This document shows, one piece after another, positions 1-4,920 of a DNA stretch of 37,937 bases; the first letter of the stretch is position 1; every line of letters begins with the position of its first letter. The translations under genes were made by a program, and so were the position numbers. The stretch is from IMG/VR virus record IMGVR_UViG_3300010883_000130, positions 1-37,937 of that record. The stretch is one strand, 5' to 3'. The notes under the pieces were generated by a model. That model was given only the letters and a program-made list of their open reading frames with translations, was not told the DNA's origin and made no database searches. The DNA is from a virus.

Positions 1-1
1 A

Positions 2-85
2 TGTAAAAATCCAAATGCTGAAAAAATGGATCGTGTAAATGGTATGTGTAAAACATGTTTAGGGAGGATATTTAATAATGTCTAA
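2..85 (+). CDS. 3' end of a small Cys-rich protein (5' cut off by window)
   Basis: An open frame enters from the left edge and ends at TAA 83-85. The visible 27 residues contain C at the first codon and a later C-x2-C pair (MCKTC), the spacing of a zinc ribbon or zinc knuckle. It overlaps the next gene by 8 nt, as is common in this genome. Function unknown; the frame could also be chance, but the overlap and the Cys pattern match the neighbouring small genes. Confidence 0.45.
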   Translation, partial: CKNPNAEKMDRVNGMCKTCLGRIFNNV

Positions 86-536
86 ATGTGTTAAACATAT
101 TGTAGAAAATACTGATGTTCAATTTGCACTACAAAATGGTGATCAGAACGATTTTCGTACTGGTGGCGGTGATACTGATATCTCAATGCAAGATGATAGT
201 GGATCTTTTGATCTAAGGGGTATTAAATGTAAAAGATGCGGTGAACTAGTAGATATTTACTATACACAACATGATGAAGATATGAATCATGTTGAAATAT
301 CACCCGATGCGGATGATGCCATAAACTGGGAGGATCCTATTGGTGCTGAATGTATTGAGAAACATGATACATATGATGTTTTCGAGATAAAAACCATGGT
401 TGAAAAATCAGACATTATACAAAAGTGTCGGATTTGTGGTTTAAAGATGAATAGCTTTATTATGGATCATGTGAAAAAAGAGCATCCTGATGCTCGTGAA
501 TATCACGGTTTTAAGAAGAATCCTACAATCCAATAA
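78..536 (+). CDS. Small protein with two C2H2-type zinc-finger-like motifs
   Basis: 152 residues. Two Cys/His clusters are visible: CKRC followed by H-x5-H about 10 residues later (near residues 51-71) and CRIC followed by H-x4-H (near 117-136). Both have the C-x2-C-x10-H-x4/5-H spacing of classical C2H2 fingers, which suggests nucleic-acid or protein binding. The rest is acidic. A GGGAGG Shine-Dalgarno at 62-67 supports the ATG at 78. The gene ends in a T-tract and the first copy of the ACGC repeat motif. No specific family recognised; a role as a regulator of host or viral transcription is only inference. Confidence 0.7.
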   Translation: MSKCVKHIVENTDVQFALQNGDQNDFRTGGGDTDISMQDDSGSFDLRGIKCKRCGELVDIYYTQHDEDMNHVEISPDADDAINWEDPIGAECIEKHDTYDVFEIKTMVEKSDIIQKCRICGLKMNSFIMDHVKKEHPDAREYHGFKKNPTIQ

Positions 537-543
537 TTTTTTT
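537..543 (+). terminator. T-tract terminator
   Basis: Run of seven T directly after the stop of the zinc-finger gene. Archaeal RNA polymerase terminates at T-runs without a hairpin. Confidence 0.5.
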
Positions 544-556
544 GATGATCAGCGAC

Positions 557-570
557 ACGCTTAAGTACCC
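557..570 (+). repeat. ACGC motif copy 1 (divergent)
   Basis: ACGCTTAAGTACCC, a variant of the repeated intergenic motif ACGCTTTTATACCCC. It follows the T-tract of a plus-strand gene. Confidence 0.5.
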
Positions 571-605
571 TCTTTTTCTCTTTGGGTGTGGGTATTTCTC
601 TTTTT

Positions 606-625
606 AACTATCTACTCTTTTATAC
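606..625 (+). promoter_or_regulatory. Promoter of the gene at 648 (AACTATC + TATA box)
   Basis: AACTATC at 606-612 and TTTTATAC at 618-625. The ATG at 648 is 23 nt past the TATA box, so the transcript should start at or next to the start codon (leaderless). The layout is the same at 1155, 1475 and 2318. Confidence 0.7.
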
Positions 626-647
626 TATGTTGTTTAATAGTTACTTA

Positions 648-1097
648 ATGAGTGAATTAGATCCTAGAGAGTCTGCAAATATGAACTCTAATGATATAGA
701 AATAACATCCAGTGAGTATCATGATCGTGTTAAAACTGATGATGAGAAATATAAAGATGATCCTTATAATGGATCAAGATATATTGATCACGTTATTGGT
801 AAAGTCCACGATGAAGCCATGAAGTTATTTACAGTTGATGAAATTAATGCATTAACTGAATTGCGTGCTTATATGGAAACTGCTATTTATTATATCGATG
901 ATATCATACTTGAAGACACTGCTGATGCACAACATGATGAAACTAGATCAACCTCAATAGGTTCAAGTCGTAGAATTATGCACGATATTGAACAAAATTT
1001 AGATTACATTTATAGAGATTTATGTGATCCTGAATACCCTACTATGGGTCGTTGTTTTAGAATTATCAAAGAAGCTAGAGATCGCATATGCGATTAA
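648..1097 (+). CDS. Hypothetical acidic helical protein
   Basis: 149 residues from the ATG at 648. The frame is open upstream to 582, but that part contains the promoter, so 648 is the preferred start. The protein is rich in D, E and Y, with a predicted helical middle (AMKLFTVDEINALTELRAYM) and no recognisable catalytic motif. It is a single-gene unit with its own promoter and terminator. Function unknown; small acidic proteins in this position of viral genomes are often early host-takeover factors, which is only a guess here. Confidence 0.65.
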   Translation: MSELDPRESANMNSNDIEITSSEYHDRVKTDDEKYKDDPYNGSRYIDHVIGKVHDEAMKLFTVDEINALTELRAYMETAIYYIDDIILEDTADAQHDETRSTSIGSSRRIMHDIEQNLDYIYRDLCDPEYPTMGRCFRIIKEARDRICD

Positions 1098-1100
1098 CCC

Positions 1101-1109
1101 TTTTTTTTT
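1101..1109 (+). terminator. T-tract terminator
   Basis: Nine T residues four bases after the stop at 1097. Confidence 0.55.
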
Positions 1110-1123
1110 ATCTTGCTATCAAT

Positions 1124-1140
1124 ACGCTTTTATACCCCTA
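1124..1140 (+). repeat. ACGC motif copy 2
   Basis: ACGCTTTTATACCCCTA, the core consensus. It lies between the T-tract and the next promoter. Confidence 0.65.
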
Positions 1141-1154
1141 TTAACTCATAATTT

Positions 1155-1174
1155 AACTATCTATTCTTAAATAC
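1155..1174 (+). promoter_or_regulatory. Promoter of the gene at 1195
   Basis: AACTATC 1155-1161, TATA box TTAAATAC 1167-1174, ATG at 1195 (40 nt from the first A of AACTATC). Confidence 0.75.
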
Positions 1175-1194
1175 TATGTTGTTTATATGTAATT

Positions 1195-1404
1195 ATGACT
1201 AAATTTGGTACATTAACGCCTAATGGTGTAGTAAATGAAATGGAAATTGATTTGAATAAAGTCGAATCAGATGACCCAATAGCTTATTCAATGGGTTTTT
1301 TTGAAGGTAAATCTGGTCAAGATATATCTAATGATGAAGACTTAGCTAAAGAATATGTTAGGGGTTATAAGGATGGGTTTAAAATGCGTAGAACTTTCAT
1401 TTAG
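1195..1404 (+). CDS. Small acidic protein with DPIAY motif
   Basis: 69 residues. It carries the motif DPIAYSMGF near residue 27, which recurs as DPIAYNMCF in the next gene and in weaker form (DPISSNI) in the one after, suggesting three short paralogues. The C-terminal half has a Gly-rich amphipathic stretch (EYVRGYKDGFKM). No Cys pairs, no transmembrane segment. Own promoter and T-tract, probably leaderless. Function unknown. Confidence 0.65.
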   Translation: MTKFGTLTPNGVVNEMEIDLNKVESDDPIAYSMGFFEGKSGQDISNDEDLAKEYVRGYKDGFKMRRTFI

Positions 1405-1424
1405 AGCAAAATAAACTCCACCAA

Positions 1425-1431
1425 TTTTTTT
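1425..1431 (+). terminator. T-tract terminator
   Basis: Seven T residues 20 nt after the stop at 1404. Confidence 0.5.
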
Positions 1432-1444
1432 GATGATCATAGAT

Positions 1445-1460
1445 ACGCTTTAATACCCTA
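1445..1460 (+). repeat. ACGC motif copy 3
   Basis: ACGCTTTAATACCCTA, two differences from the core consensus. Confidence 0.55.
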
Positions 1461-1474
1461 ATGATCAAATTACT

Positions 1475-1495
1475 AACTATCTATTCTTATATATG
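1475..1495 (+). promoter_or_regulatory. Promoter of the 1516-2005 gene pair
   Basis: AACTATC 1475-1481 and TATA box CTTATATATG 1486-1495. The ATG at 1516 follows at the standard distance. Confidence 0.75.
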
Positions 1496-1515
1496 ATGAT
1501 ATTTACAGTATAGTA

Positions 1516-1779
1516 ATGACGGACTATGACGACAAAGTTGATGAAGAAGTTGAAAAACGACTTGATGAACTAACTGAAGATCAATTCAATGAATGGCTGG
1601 ATGAGTTAGATGAACCTTATACTATGGGAAATTTAACATTTTATCCTTCCGATATCCTAAAGAGTTGTGATCCAATAGCTTATAACATGTGTTTTACTGA
1701 TGATTATCAGGAATCAATGCGTGAATCTATTGAAGAACAAGTTAGGGATGAGTTAGATGAGGATGAGGATGACTGTTAG
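1516..1779 (+). CDS. Small very acidic protein with DPIAY motif
   Basis: 87 residues, extremely rich in D and E (C-terminus RDELDEDEDDC). The DPIAYNMCF motif near residue 55 matches the preceding gene. The strong negative charge could mimic DNA, as in some viral anti-restriction or histone-binding proteins; that is inference from composition only. It overlaps the next gene by 23 nt, so the two are probably co-transcribed from the promoter at 1475. Confidence 0.65.
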   Translation: MTDYDDKVDEEVEKRLDELTEDQFNEWLDELDEPYTMGNLTFYPSDILKSCDPIAYNMCFTDDYQESMRESIEEQVRDELDEDEDDC

Positions 1780-2005
1780 TGTTTTAGACTATGATGGTTT
1801 AAGATATGTTGAACTTGTTAATAAATTAAAGCATACTCTAAGGCTATCTATGGCTAATGCCATGGGTAAATATACCTACGATGAGGCTTTAAAATATGAT
1901 CCGATATCATCTAATATTATTGAGTCAATCAAGATCATTGATAAACTTATAGAGAATCATATGCAAAGACGACAAAGTCAACACATATGTGAAAACCCTA
2001 CATAA
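1757..2005 (+). CDS. Small helical protein, third member of the DPI group
   Basis: 82 residues from the ATG at 1757; in-frame ATGs at 1763 and 1769 are alternatives, and the shorter form avoids the MRMRM start made by the acidic tail of the overlapping gene. It contains KYDPISSNIIESIK, a weak match to the DPIAY motif of the two genes before. It is followed by a T-tract and ACGC motif copy 4a. Function unknown. Confidence 0.6.
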   Translation: MRMRMTVSVLDYDGLRYVELVNKLKHTLRLSMANAMGKYTYDEALKYDPISSNIIESIKIIDKLIENHMQRRQSQHICENPT

Positions 2006-2013
2006 TTTTTTTT
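2006..2013 (+). terminator. T-tract terminator
   Basis: Eight T residues right after the stop at 2005. Confidence 0.5.
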
Positions 2014-2027
2014 ATACTATAAACGAT

Positions 2028-2042
2028 ACGCTTTTATACCCA
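2028..2042 (+). repeat. ACGC motif copy 4a
   Basis: ACGCTTTTATACCCA, 36 nt before a second, longer copy. Confidence 0.6.
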
Positions 2043-2063
2043 TGTGTGTAGGAGATAACTAGT

Positions 2064-2101
2064 AATGCTTATATACCCCTAATATACTGGATTTAAAAAA
2101 A
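2064..2101 (+). repeat. ACGC motif copy 4b (long form)
   Basis: ATGCTTATATACCCCT continues into AATATACTGG and ATTTAAAAAAA. The extended form occurs only where a minus-strand transcript ends, here the predicted RNA at 2100-2270. Confidence 0.6.
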
Positions 2102-2130
2102 TAAAAATAAAATAAAATAAAATAAAATAA
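2095..2130 (-). terminator. A-rich AAAAT tandem repeat, T-rich terminator on the minus strand
   Basis: Tandem AAAAT units (AAAATAAAATAAAAT...) read on the minus strand as repeated TTTTA tracts. It lies just past the 3' helix of the predicted minus-strand RNA and would end it. Confidence 0.5.
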
Positions 2131-2270
2131 GTAATAGATAACAGTTGAGCATGTACTGTGTGTTATCAAGATCAAGATACGTGAATTCCACCAGTTTGCA
2201 AGACACATGATCTATGTTCCAGTGAGAAAAACTGTTATTTTACGTTTTTTTTACACTATTACTTGTTTGC
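2100..2270 (-). ncRNA. Candidate structured small RNA with two stacked 9-bp closing helices
   Basis: No reading frame is present, but a promoter of this virus's type (TATA CTTTAATACT at 2290-2299, minus) points here and predicts a start near 2270. Two perfect 9-bp helices follow each other: 2256-2264 (CTATTACTT) with 2129-2137 (AAGTAATAG), and 2230-2238 (AACTGTTAT) with 2138-2146 (ATAACAGTT). The 3' strands are directly adjacent, while the 5' strands are separated by a 17-nt loop. Together they close an 83-nt domain in which GATCA/TGATC and TGTGT/ACACA can also pair. The 3' side runs into a T-rich tract. Target and function unknown. Confidence 0.6.
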
Positions 2271-2289
2271 AATTAAACTATGTCATACT

Positions 2290-2312
2290 AGTATTAAAGA
2301 GTTGTTAGTTAA
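2290..2312 (-). promoter_or_regulatory. Minus-strand promoter facing the RNA candidate
   Basis: Reverse-strand AACTAACAACTCTTTAATACTAG resembles the promoters at 3731, 4559 and 4813. It is divergent from the plus promoter at 2318. Confidence 0.55.
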
Positions 2313-2317
2313 GATCT

Positions 2318-2337
2318 AACTATCTCTACTTAAATAG
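2318..2337 (+). promoter_or_regulatory. Promoter of the gene at 2359
   Basis: AACTATC 2318-2324 and TATA box ACTTAAATAG 2328-2337. The ATG at 2359 is 22 nt downstream. Confidence 0.75.
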
Positions 2338-2358
2338 TAGTTTGTTTATCATATTATT

Positions 2359-2745
2359 ATGTCCACAAGAAGTATAATCCAATTCACTAATGATGGTGAT
2401 ACTATTGCGGTCTACAAACATTGGGATGGTTATCCTGAATCAACCGTACCACTACTCCAAGAATTTTGTAAATGGAATGGTGGTCGTAACGGTGATTTAT
2501 CATATACTGTTGCAAATTTTTGTTACTGGTTTAAAAGTAACAGAGATCATAAAGGTCTAGACGGTGATGATGATAATCATCATACTGGATTAGGTGTCTT
2601 AACCACTGGTGATGAAAAAGCCAATATTGGTGAAGAATATGTATATGTTGTAGACTTTGTAAAAGGAACCATTGAAGAGAATTATGGTACAAAAGGTGAA
2701 GTGTGGGATTTTAAAGGAACCTACGAAGAACCTGTAACACAATAA
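2359..2745 (+). CDS. Conserved phage-type hypothetical protein (STRS...YKHWDGYPE family)
   Basis: 128 residues. The N-terminus MSTRSIIQF and the central YKHWDGYPES are hallmarks I recognise from a widespread family of uncharacterised proteins in bacteria, phages and archaeal viruses. The conserved W/D/G/Y core and a second half with VYVVDF and VWDFKGTYEE fit a small alpha/beta fold. No enzymatic role is established for the family to my knowledge. Own promoter, probably leaderless; followed by a T-tract and ACGC motif copy 5. Confidence 0.7.
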   Translation: MSTRSIIQFTNDGDTIAVYKHWDGYPESTVPLLQEFCKWNGGRNGDLSYTVANFCYWFKSNRDHKGLDGDDDNHHTGLGVLTTGDEKANIGEEYVYVVDFVKGTIEENYGTKGEVWDFKGTYEEPVTQ

Positions 2746-2751
2746 CCCTCC

Positions 2752-2758
2752 TTTTTTT
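2752..2758 (+). terminator. T-tract terminator
   Basis: Seven T residues just after the stop at 2745. Confidence 0.5.
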
Positions 2759-2771
2759 ATCCTTTACCAAT

Positions 2772-2788
2772 ACGCTTTTATACCCTTA
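2772..2788 (+). repeat. ACGC motif copy 5
   Basis: ACGCTTTTATACCCTTA. It is followed by two TCGTACTATA direct repeats (2791 and 2811) ahead of the next promoter. Confidence 0.6.
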
Positions 2789-2810
2789 TCTCGTACTATA
2801 CGAAATATTC

Positions 2811-2834
2811 TCGTACTATATGTCTTTAAGTACT
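2811..2834 (+). promoter_or_regulatory. Promoter of the gene at 2854
   Basis: TACTATATG precedes the TATA box CTTTAAGTA at 2824-2832. The ATG at 2854 is 22 nt further, favouring it over the in-frame upstream start at 2836. Confidence 0.6.
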
Positions 2835-2853
2835 AGTGATTATAATACTAGTT

Positions 2854-3462
2854 ATGCATACAATGCAAGTAAAATATTGGAAAATAGATGATGAAGACAT
2901 ACCAGAAGATGTTAAAAGTCGTGCCATTGAACATATGACTGAAATGTTATCTCAAGAAGGTGATACATTTTATTCAGATTATGATGGTTATTTTCCTGAT
3001 GAAATAGATAGAATACTAGGGCATCCTAAACCTAAATATTGGGATTTAGATCGTGGTAGTTATATTCAATTTGATTTGAATACTTCTATTTTGATGCGAC
3101 CAGCAATAGATCCTAATACAAATAGTATAGACTGGATAAAAGACTTAGAAATATTCAGGAAATGGTTAAAGATACCAAAAAGAACATGGGATAAGATAGA
3201 TCTTGGATTTAGTTTTGAAAACATTCGTGAGAATAGTACAATACTAGAATTCAATATAATGTTCATGGAGGATCTAACCAAAAAGGATGAAGAATACATG
3301 GAAAGAGCTAGTGAAATATTCAGTGATGCGATACAGAATACATTTGTAAGTCTTCGAGATAGTTATGAATACTATATGTATGATGAAGAACATCATATTG
3401 AAATGGCTATATGTAATGACTGGTGTTTTGATGAATCGGGTGACTTAGTGCATCCCGATTAA
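2854..3462 (+). CDS. Conserved phage-type hypothetical protein
   Basis: 202 residues from the ATG at 2854; the frame is open to 2836, but that start lies too close to the TATA box. The pattern of an N-terminal KYWKIDD...EDVKSRAIEHM helix, then KYWDLDRGSYIQFDL, then a helical acidic C-terminus resembles a family of uncharacterised phage proteins (KYYKFDELSEEAKEKA type). It has no active-site motif I can name. The gene converges with the small minus-strand gene at 3526, with T-tracts on both strands between them. Confidence 0.65.
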   Translation: MHTMQVKYWKIDDEDIPEDVKSRAIEHMTEMLSQEGDTFYSDYDGYFPDEIDRILGHPKPKYWDLDRGSYIQFDLNTSILMRPAIDPNTNSIDWIKDLEIFRKWLKIPKRTWDKIDLGFSFENIRENSTILEFNIMFMEDLTKKDEEYMERASEIFSDAIQNTFVSLRDSYEYYMYDEEHHIEMAICNDWCFDESGDLVHPD

Positions 3463-3469
3463 TTTTTTT
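3463..3469 (+). terminator. T-tract terminator
   Basis: Seven T residues immediately after the stop at 3462. Confidence 0.5.
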
Positions 3470-3482
3470 AGACTTATTATCA

Positions 3483-3520
3483 ACGCTTTTATACCCCTAA
3501 TATACTGGTTTTTAAAAAAA
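3483..3520 (+). repeat. ACGC motif copy 6 (long form)
   Basis: ACGCTTTTATACCCCTAA followed by TATACTGG and TTTTTAAAAAAA. It sits between convergent genes, and its A-run (3514-3520) is the minus-strand T-tract behind the gene at 3526. Confidence 0.65.
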
Positions 3521-3525
3521 AGGAA

Positions 3526-3711
3526 TTATCTTCTGTTATGAAAATATGGACTAACAGATAAACCAGTTTCTTTATCAACTAATTCCAAAACATCTTCTAG
3601 AATATACCTGAATTGATCACGGTACATTATTTCTCCACATAGATTAGGATTTAGTAGTAAATGTTCAGTATAATCATTTACTAATGTTTCAATTTGATCT
3701 TTCCTTACCAT
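3526..3711 (-). CDS. Small hypothetical helical protein
   Basis: 61 residues, mostly predicted helix (QIETLVNDYTEHLLL, RYILEDVLELVDKE). One Cys, no membrane segment, no known family. The minus-strand promoter at 3731-3749 supports the ATG at 3711. It ends in the shared intergenic element at 3483-3520. Confidence 0.6.
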   Translation of the reverse strand: MVRKDQIETLVNDYTEHLLLNPNLCGEIMYRDQFRYILEDVLELVDKETGLSVSPYFHNRR

Positions 3712-3730
3712 GTCAATATTACTACATACT

Positions 3731-3749
3731 AATACTTAAACATTGATAG
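3731..3749 (-). promoter_or_regulatory. Promoter of the gene at 3711
   Basis: On the minus strand: CTATCAA, then TATA box TTTAAGTATT, then the start codon about 20 nt later. Confidence 0.65.
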
Positions 3750-3755
3750 TATTAA

Positions 3756-3793
3756 ACGCTTTTATACCCCTAATATACTGGATTTAAAAAAAT
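3756..3793 (+). repeat. ACGC motif copy 7 (long form)
   Basis: ACGCTTTTATACCCCTAA, TATACTGG, ATTTAAAAAAAT. It is almost identical to copy 6 and lies behind the minus-strand operon that ends at 3809. Confidence 0.7.
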
Positions 3794-3806
3794 AAAATAA
3801 AAAAAA
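3786..3806 (-). terminator. T-rich terminator of the 4537-3809 operon
   Basis: A-rich on the plus strand, so T-tracts on the minus strand, two bases after the stop codon at 3809. Confidence 0.55.
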
Positions 3807-3808
3807 GA

Positions 3809-4063
3809 TTAGTCTAAGTCGTTATAAGACTCATACCTATCTTGTTGTTGTTGTAAAAGACATTCTTCACAAAATCCATCTTCTAATAAATCTAATGTAA
3901 AGTCTCTTTCACATCCTTCACATATTTCAGGATCTCTGCATCCGCATTGACATTCAATTTTACACCTTTTACACCAGTCATGAAGTGATTCATTAGGTTC
4001 TGGTGGTTGAAGTGATTTTGAGTATATGTAATCCATTGGTATATCAGTTTCTAATCCTGTCAT
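3809..4063 (-). CDS. Cys-rich zinc-binding-type protein
   Basis: 84 residues with eleven Cys in a tight core: CKRC, CQCGC, ICEGC and FCEEC (residues about 30-67), enough for two or three zinc sites of ribbon or treble-clef type. The C-terminus is Gln/Asp rich. Last gene of a four-gene unit whose members overlap by 4 nt (ATGA). The CGC...C..C core is shared with the 41-residue protein at 4173 and the protein at 7159, so these may be related. Probable protein- or nucleic-acid-binding adaptor; function unknown. Confidence 0.65.
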   Translation of the reverse strand: MTGLETDIPMDYIYSKSLQPPEPNESLHDWCKRCKIECQCGCRDPEICEGCERDFTLDLLEDGFCEECLLQQQQDRYESYNDLD

Positions 4064-4176
4064 ACTCCTGCCTCTAGTCTAAGTCTTCGATCTATACTCT
4101 CTTTTTCTTCATCAGGTAATGAATCCCAATACTCCATTAAAATATTGTATGCTTCTTTGTAGTTTGGTTTATTCAT
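4060..4176 (-). CDS. 38-residue helical mini-protein
   Basis: Runs from ATG 4176 to TGA 4060. It starts MNKPNYKEAYNILMEYW, is amphipathic helical and ends RRLRLEAGV. It overlaps its upstream neighbour and its downstream neighbour by 4 nt each (ATGA), which argues strongly that it is translated by coupling. No family recognised. Confidence 0.6.
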   Translation of the reverse strand: MNKPNYKEAYNILMEYWDSLPDEEKESIDRRLRLEAGV

Positions 4177-4298
4177 GGTGATAGTCCTAGAACTTTTGTC
4201 TGATATTCATGGCATTCTGAACAAATTTTACTACCACAACAATCTAAACACCCACATTTAGGGTATGGTATGGTTAAGTCTGATTTAAACTTAGTCAT
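4173..4298 (-). CDS. 41-residue Cys-rich mini-protein
   Basis: Runs from ATG 4298 to TGA 4173. The core CGCLDCCGSKICSEC has seven Cys in 15 residues, a compact metal-binding knuckle. It overlaps the genes on both sides by 4 nt. It resembles the CGCGCKDTCPEC core of the protein at 7159. A zinc-binding adaptor is the simplest reading; function unknown. Confidence 0.6.
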   Translation of the reverse strand: MTKFKSDLTIPYPKCGCLDCCGSKICSECHEYQTKVLGLSP

Positions 4299-4537
4299 CT
4301 TAAGTCCTCATCCTTACCATAGAATTTATCCCATAATTTGTTATCAGCACCAGTTTTTCGTACATATTCTACTTTATCACAACAACGTTCTAATGTGTCA
4401 TGTAAGCATTCTTTTACTGACTTCATATTCATACCATTTACATGTAAGTAATATGATGCTGTACTGCATGCATCTTCATAAGACTTTTGTGCTTTTTCCA
4501 TGTCTTTTTGTATTTGGTTTGCATTTAATTTTGGCAT
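4295..4537 (-). CDS. Small helical protein, first gene of a four-gene unit
   Basis: 80 residues from the ATG at 4537. An in-frame ATG at 4552 exists, but the TATA box at 4559-4568 places the transcript start near 4537, so the shorter form should be the leaderless product. Helical, with scattered Cys (DACSTASYY, CLHDTLERCCDKV). It overlaps the 41-residue protein gene by 4 nt. No family recognised. Confidence 0.6.
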   Translation of the reverse strand: MPKLNANQIQKDMEKAQKSYEDACSTASYYLHVNGMNMKSVKECLHDTLERCCDKVEYVRKTGADNKLWDKFYGKDEDLR

Positions 4538-4558
4538 ACTTAGTATTGTCATACTAGT

Positions 4559-4575
4559 ACTTAAGTATAGATAGT
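4559..4575 (-). promoter_or_regulatory. Promoter of the 4537-3809 operon
   Basis: On the minus strand: AACTATC, then TACTTAAGTAC, then the start codon at 4537 about 22 nt downstream. The core ACTTAAGT is palindromic. Confidence 0.7.
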
Positions 4576-4790
4576 TAAGTCTTAGGAGGATACCGTCTGT
4601 GTAGGCTTATGGTTTTACCCACCAAGCTTTTACTCGGGTATTCCTCGAAACTAGTCTGTCCTCCGTTGAAGAGTTCTGATCAAGAACCGCCTTGTTAGAC
4701 ACTAGATTTATAGAGCTTTGATTTTATAGAGTCTTCTAGATTGAATGTTGTGTACCAACAATTCTAAGCTCTACTGACATACTAGACTCG
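4575..4790 (-). ncRNA. Candidate structured RNA of about 215 nt
   Basis: There is no reading frame here, and the G+C content is visibly higher than around it. The promoter at 4813-4829 (minus) predicts a 5' end near 4790. A first domain is closed by GAGTCT/AGACTC (4784-4789 with 4729-4734) and contains a hairpin TGTTG/CAACA (4746-4750 with 4756-4760). Next comes a hairpin GTTCT-gatca-AGAAC (4673-4687). A last domain is closed by GGAGGA/TCCTCC (4585-4590 with 4659-4664). A CTCTATAAA(A)TC direct repeat lies between. No tRNA or known RNA family recognised. The 3' end abuts the promoter of the next gene without a clear T-tract. Confidence 0.55.
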
Positions 4791-4812
4791 CAATTACCTT
4801 ACGTCATACTAG

Positions 4813-4829
4813 TACTTAAGCATTGATAG
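4813..4829 (-). promoter_or_regulatory. Promoter facing the 4575-4790 RNA
   Basis: On the minus strand: CTATCAATGCTTAAGTACTAG, nearly identical to the promoter at 4559 and to that at 3731. The first downstream reading frame is more than 250 nt away. Confidence 0.65.
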
Positions 4830-4834
4830 TAAGT

Positions 4835-4873
4835 AATGCTTATATAGCCCTGTATAACCAGAATTTAAAAAAA
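4835..4873 (+). repeat. ACGC motif copy 8 (diverged long form)
   Basis: ATGCTTATATAGCCCT, then GTATAACCAG and AATTTAAAAAAAT. It lies between the end of the secreted-protein gene and the RNA promoter. Confidence 0.55.
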
Positions 4874-4903
4874 TAAAAAAATAAAAAAATAAAATAAAAA
4901 AAA
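4867..4903 (-). terminator. T-rich terminator behind the secreted coiled-coil gene
   Basis: Repeated A-runs on the plus strand (AAAAAAATAAAAAAAT), so T-tracts on the minus strand, downstream of the stop at 4921. Confidence 0.5.
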
Positions 4904-4920
4904 TAATAATTATATTAGTA

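Noticed and set aside
2095-2130. AAAAT tandem repeat as a CRISPR-like or mobile-element repeat
   Set aside because: It is a simple low-complexity pentanucleotide tract without spacers or flanking target duplication. It is better explained as a T-rich terminator.
4270-4557. Plus-strand open frame of 95 codons with hydrophobic sequence
   Set aside because: It is the antisense shadow of the Cys-rich minus-strand operon, whose genes have promoters and ATGA overlaps. The apparent membrane character comes from reading AT-rich codons backwards.
4575-4790. A tRNA in the G+C-rich intergenic region
   Set aside because: No cloverleaf with acceptor stem, anticodon loop and TTCRA arm could be assembled on either strand.
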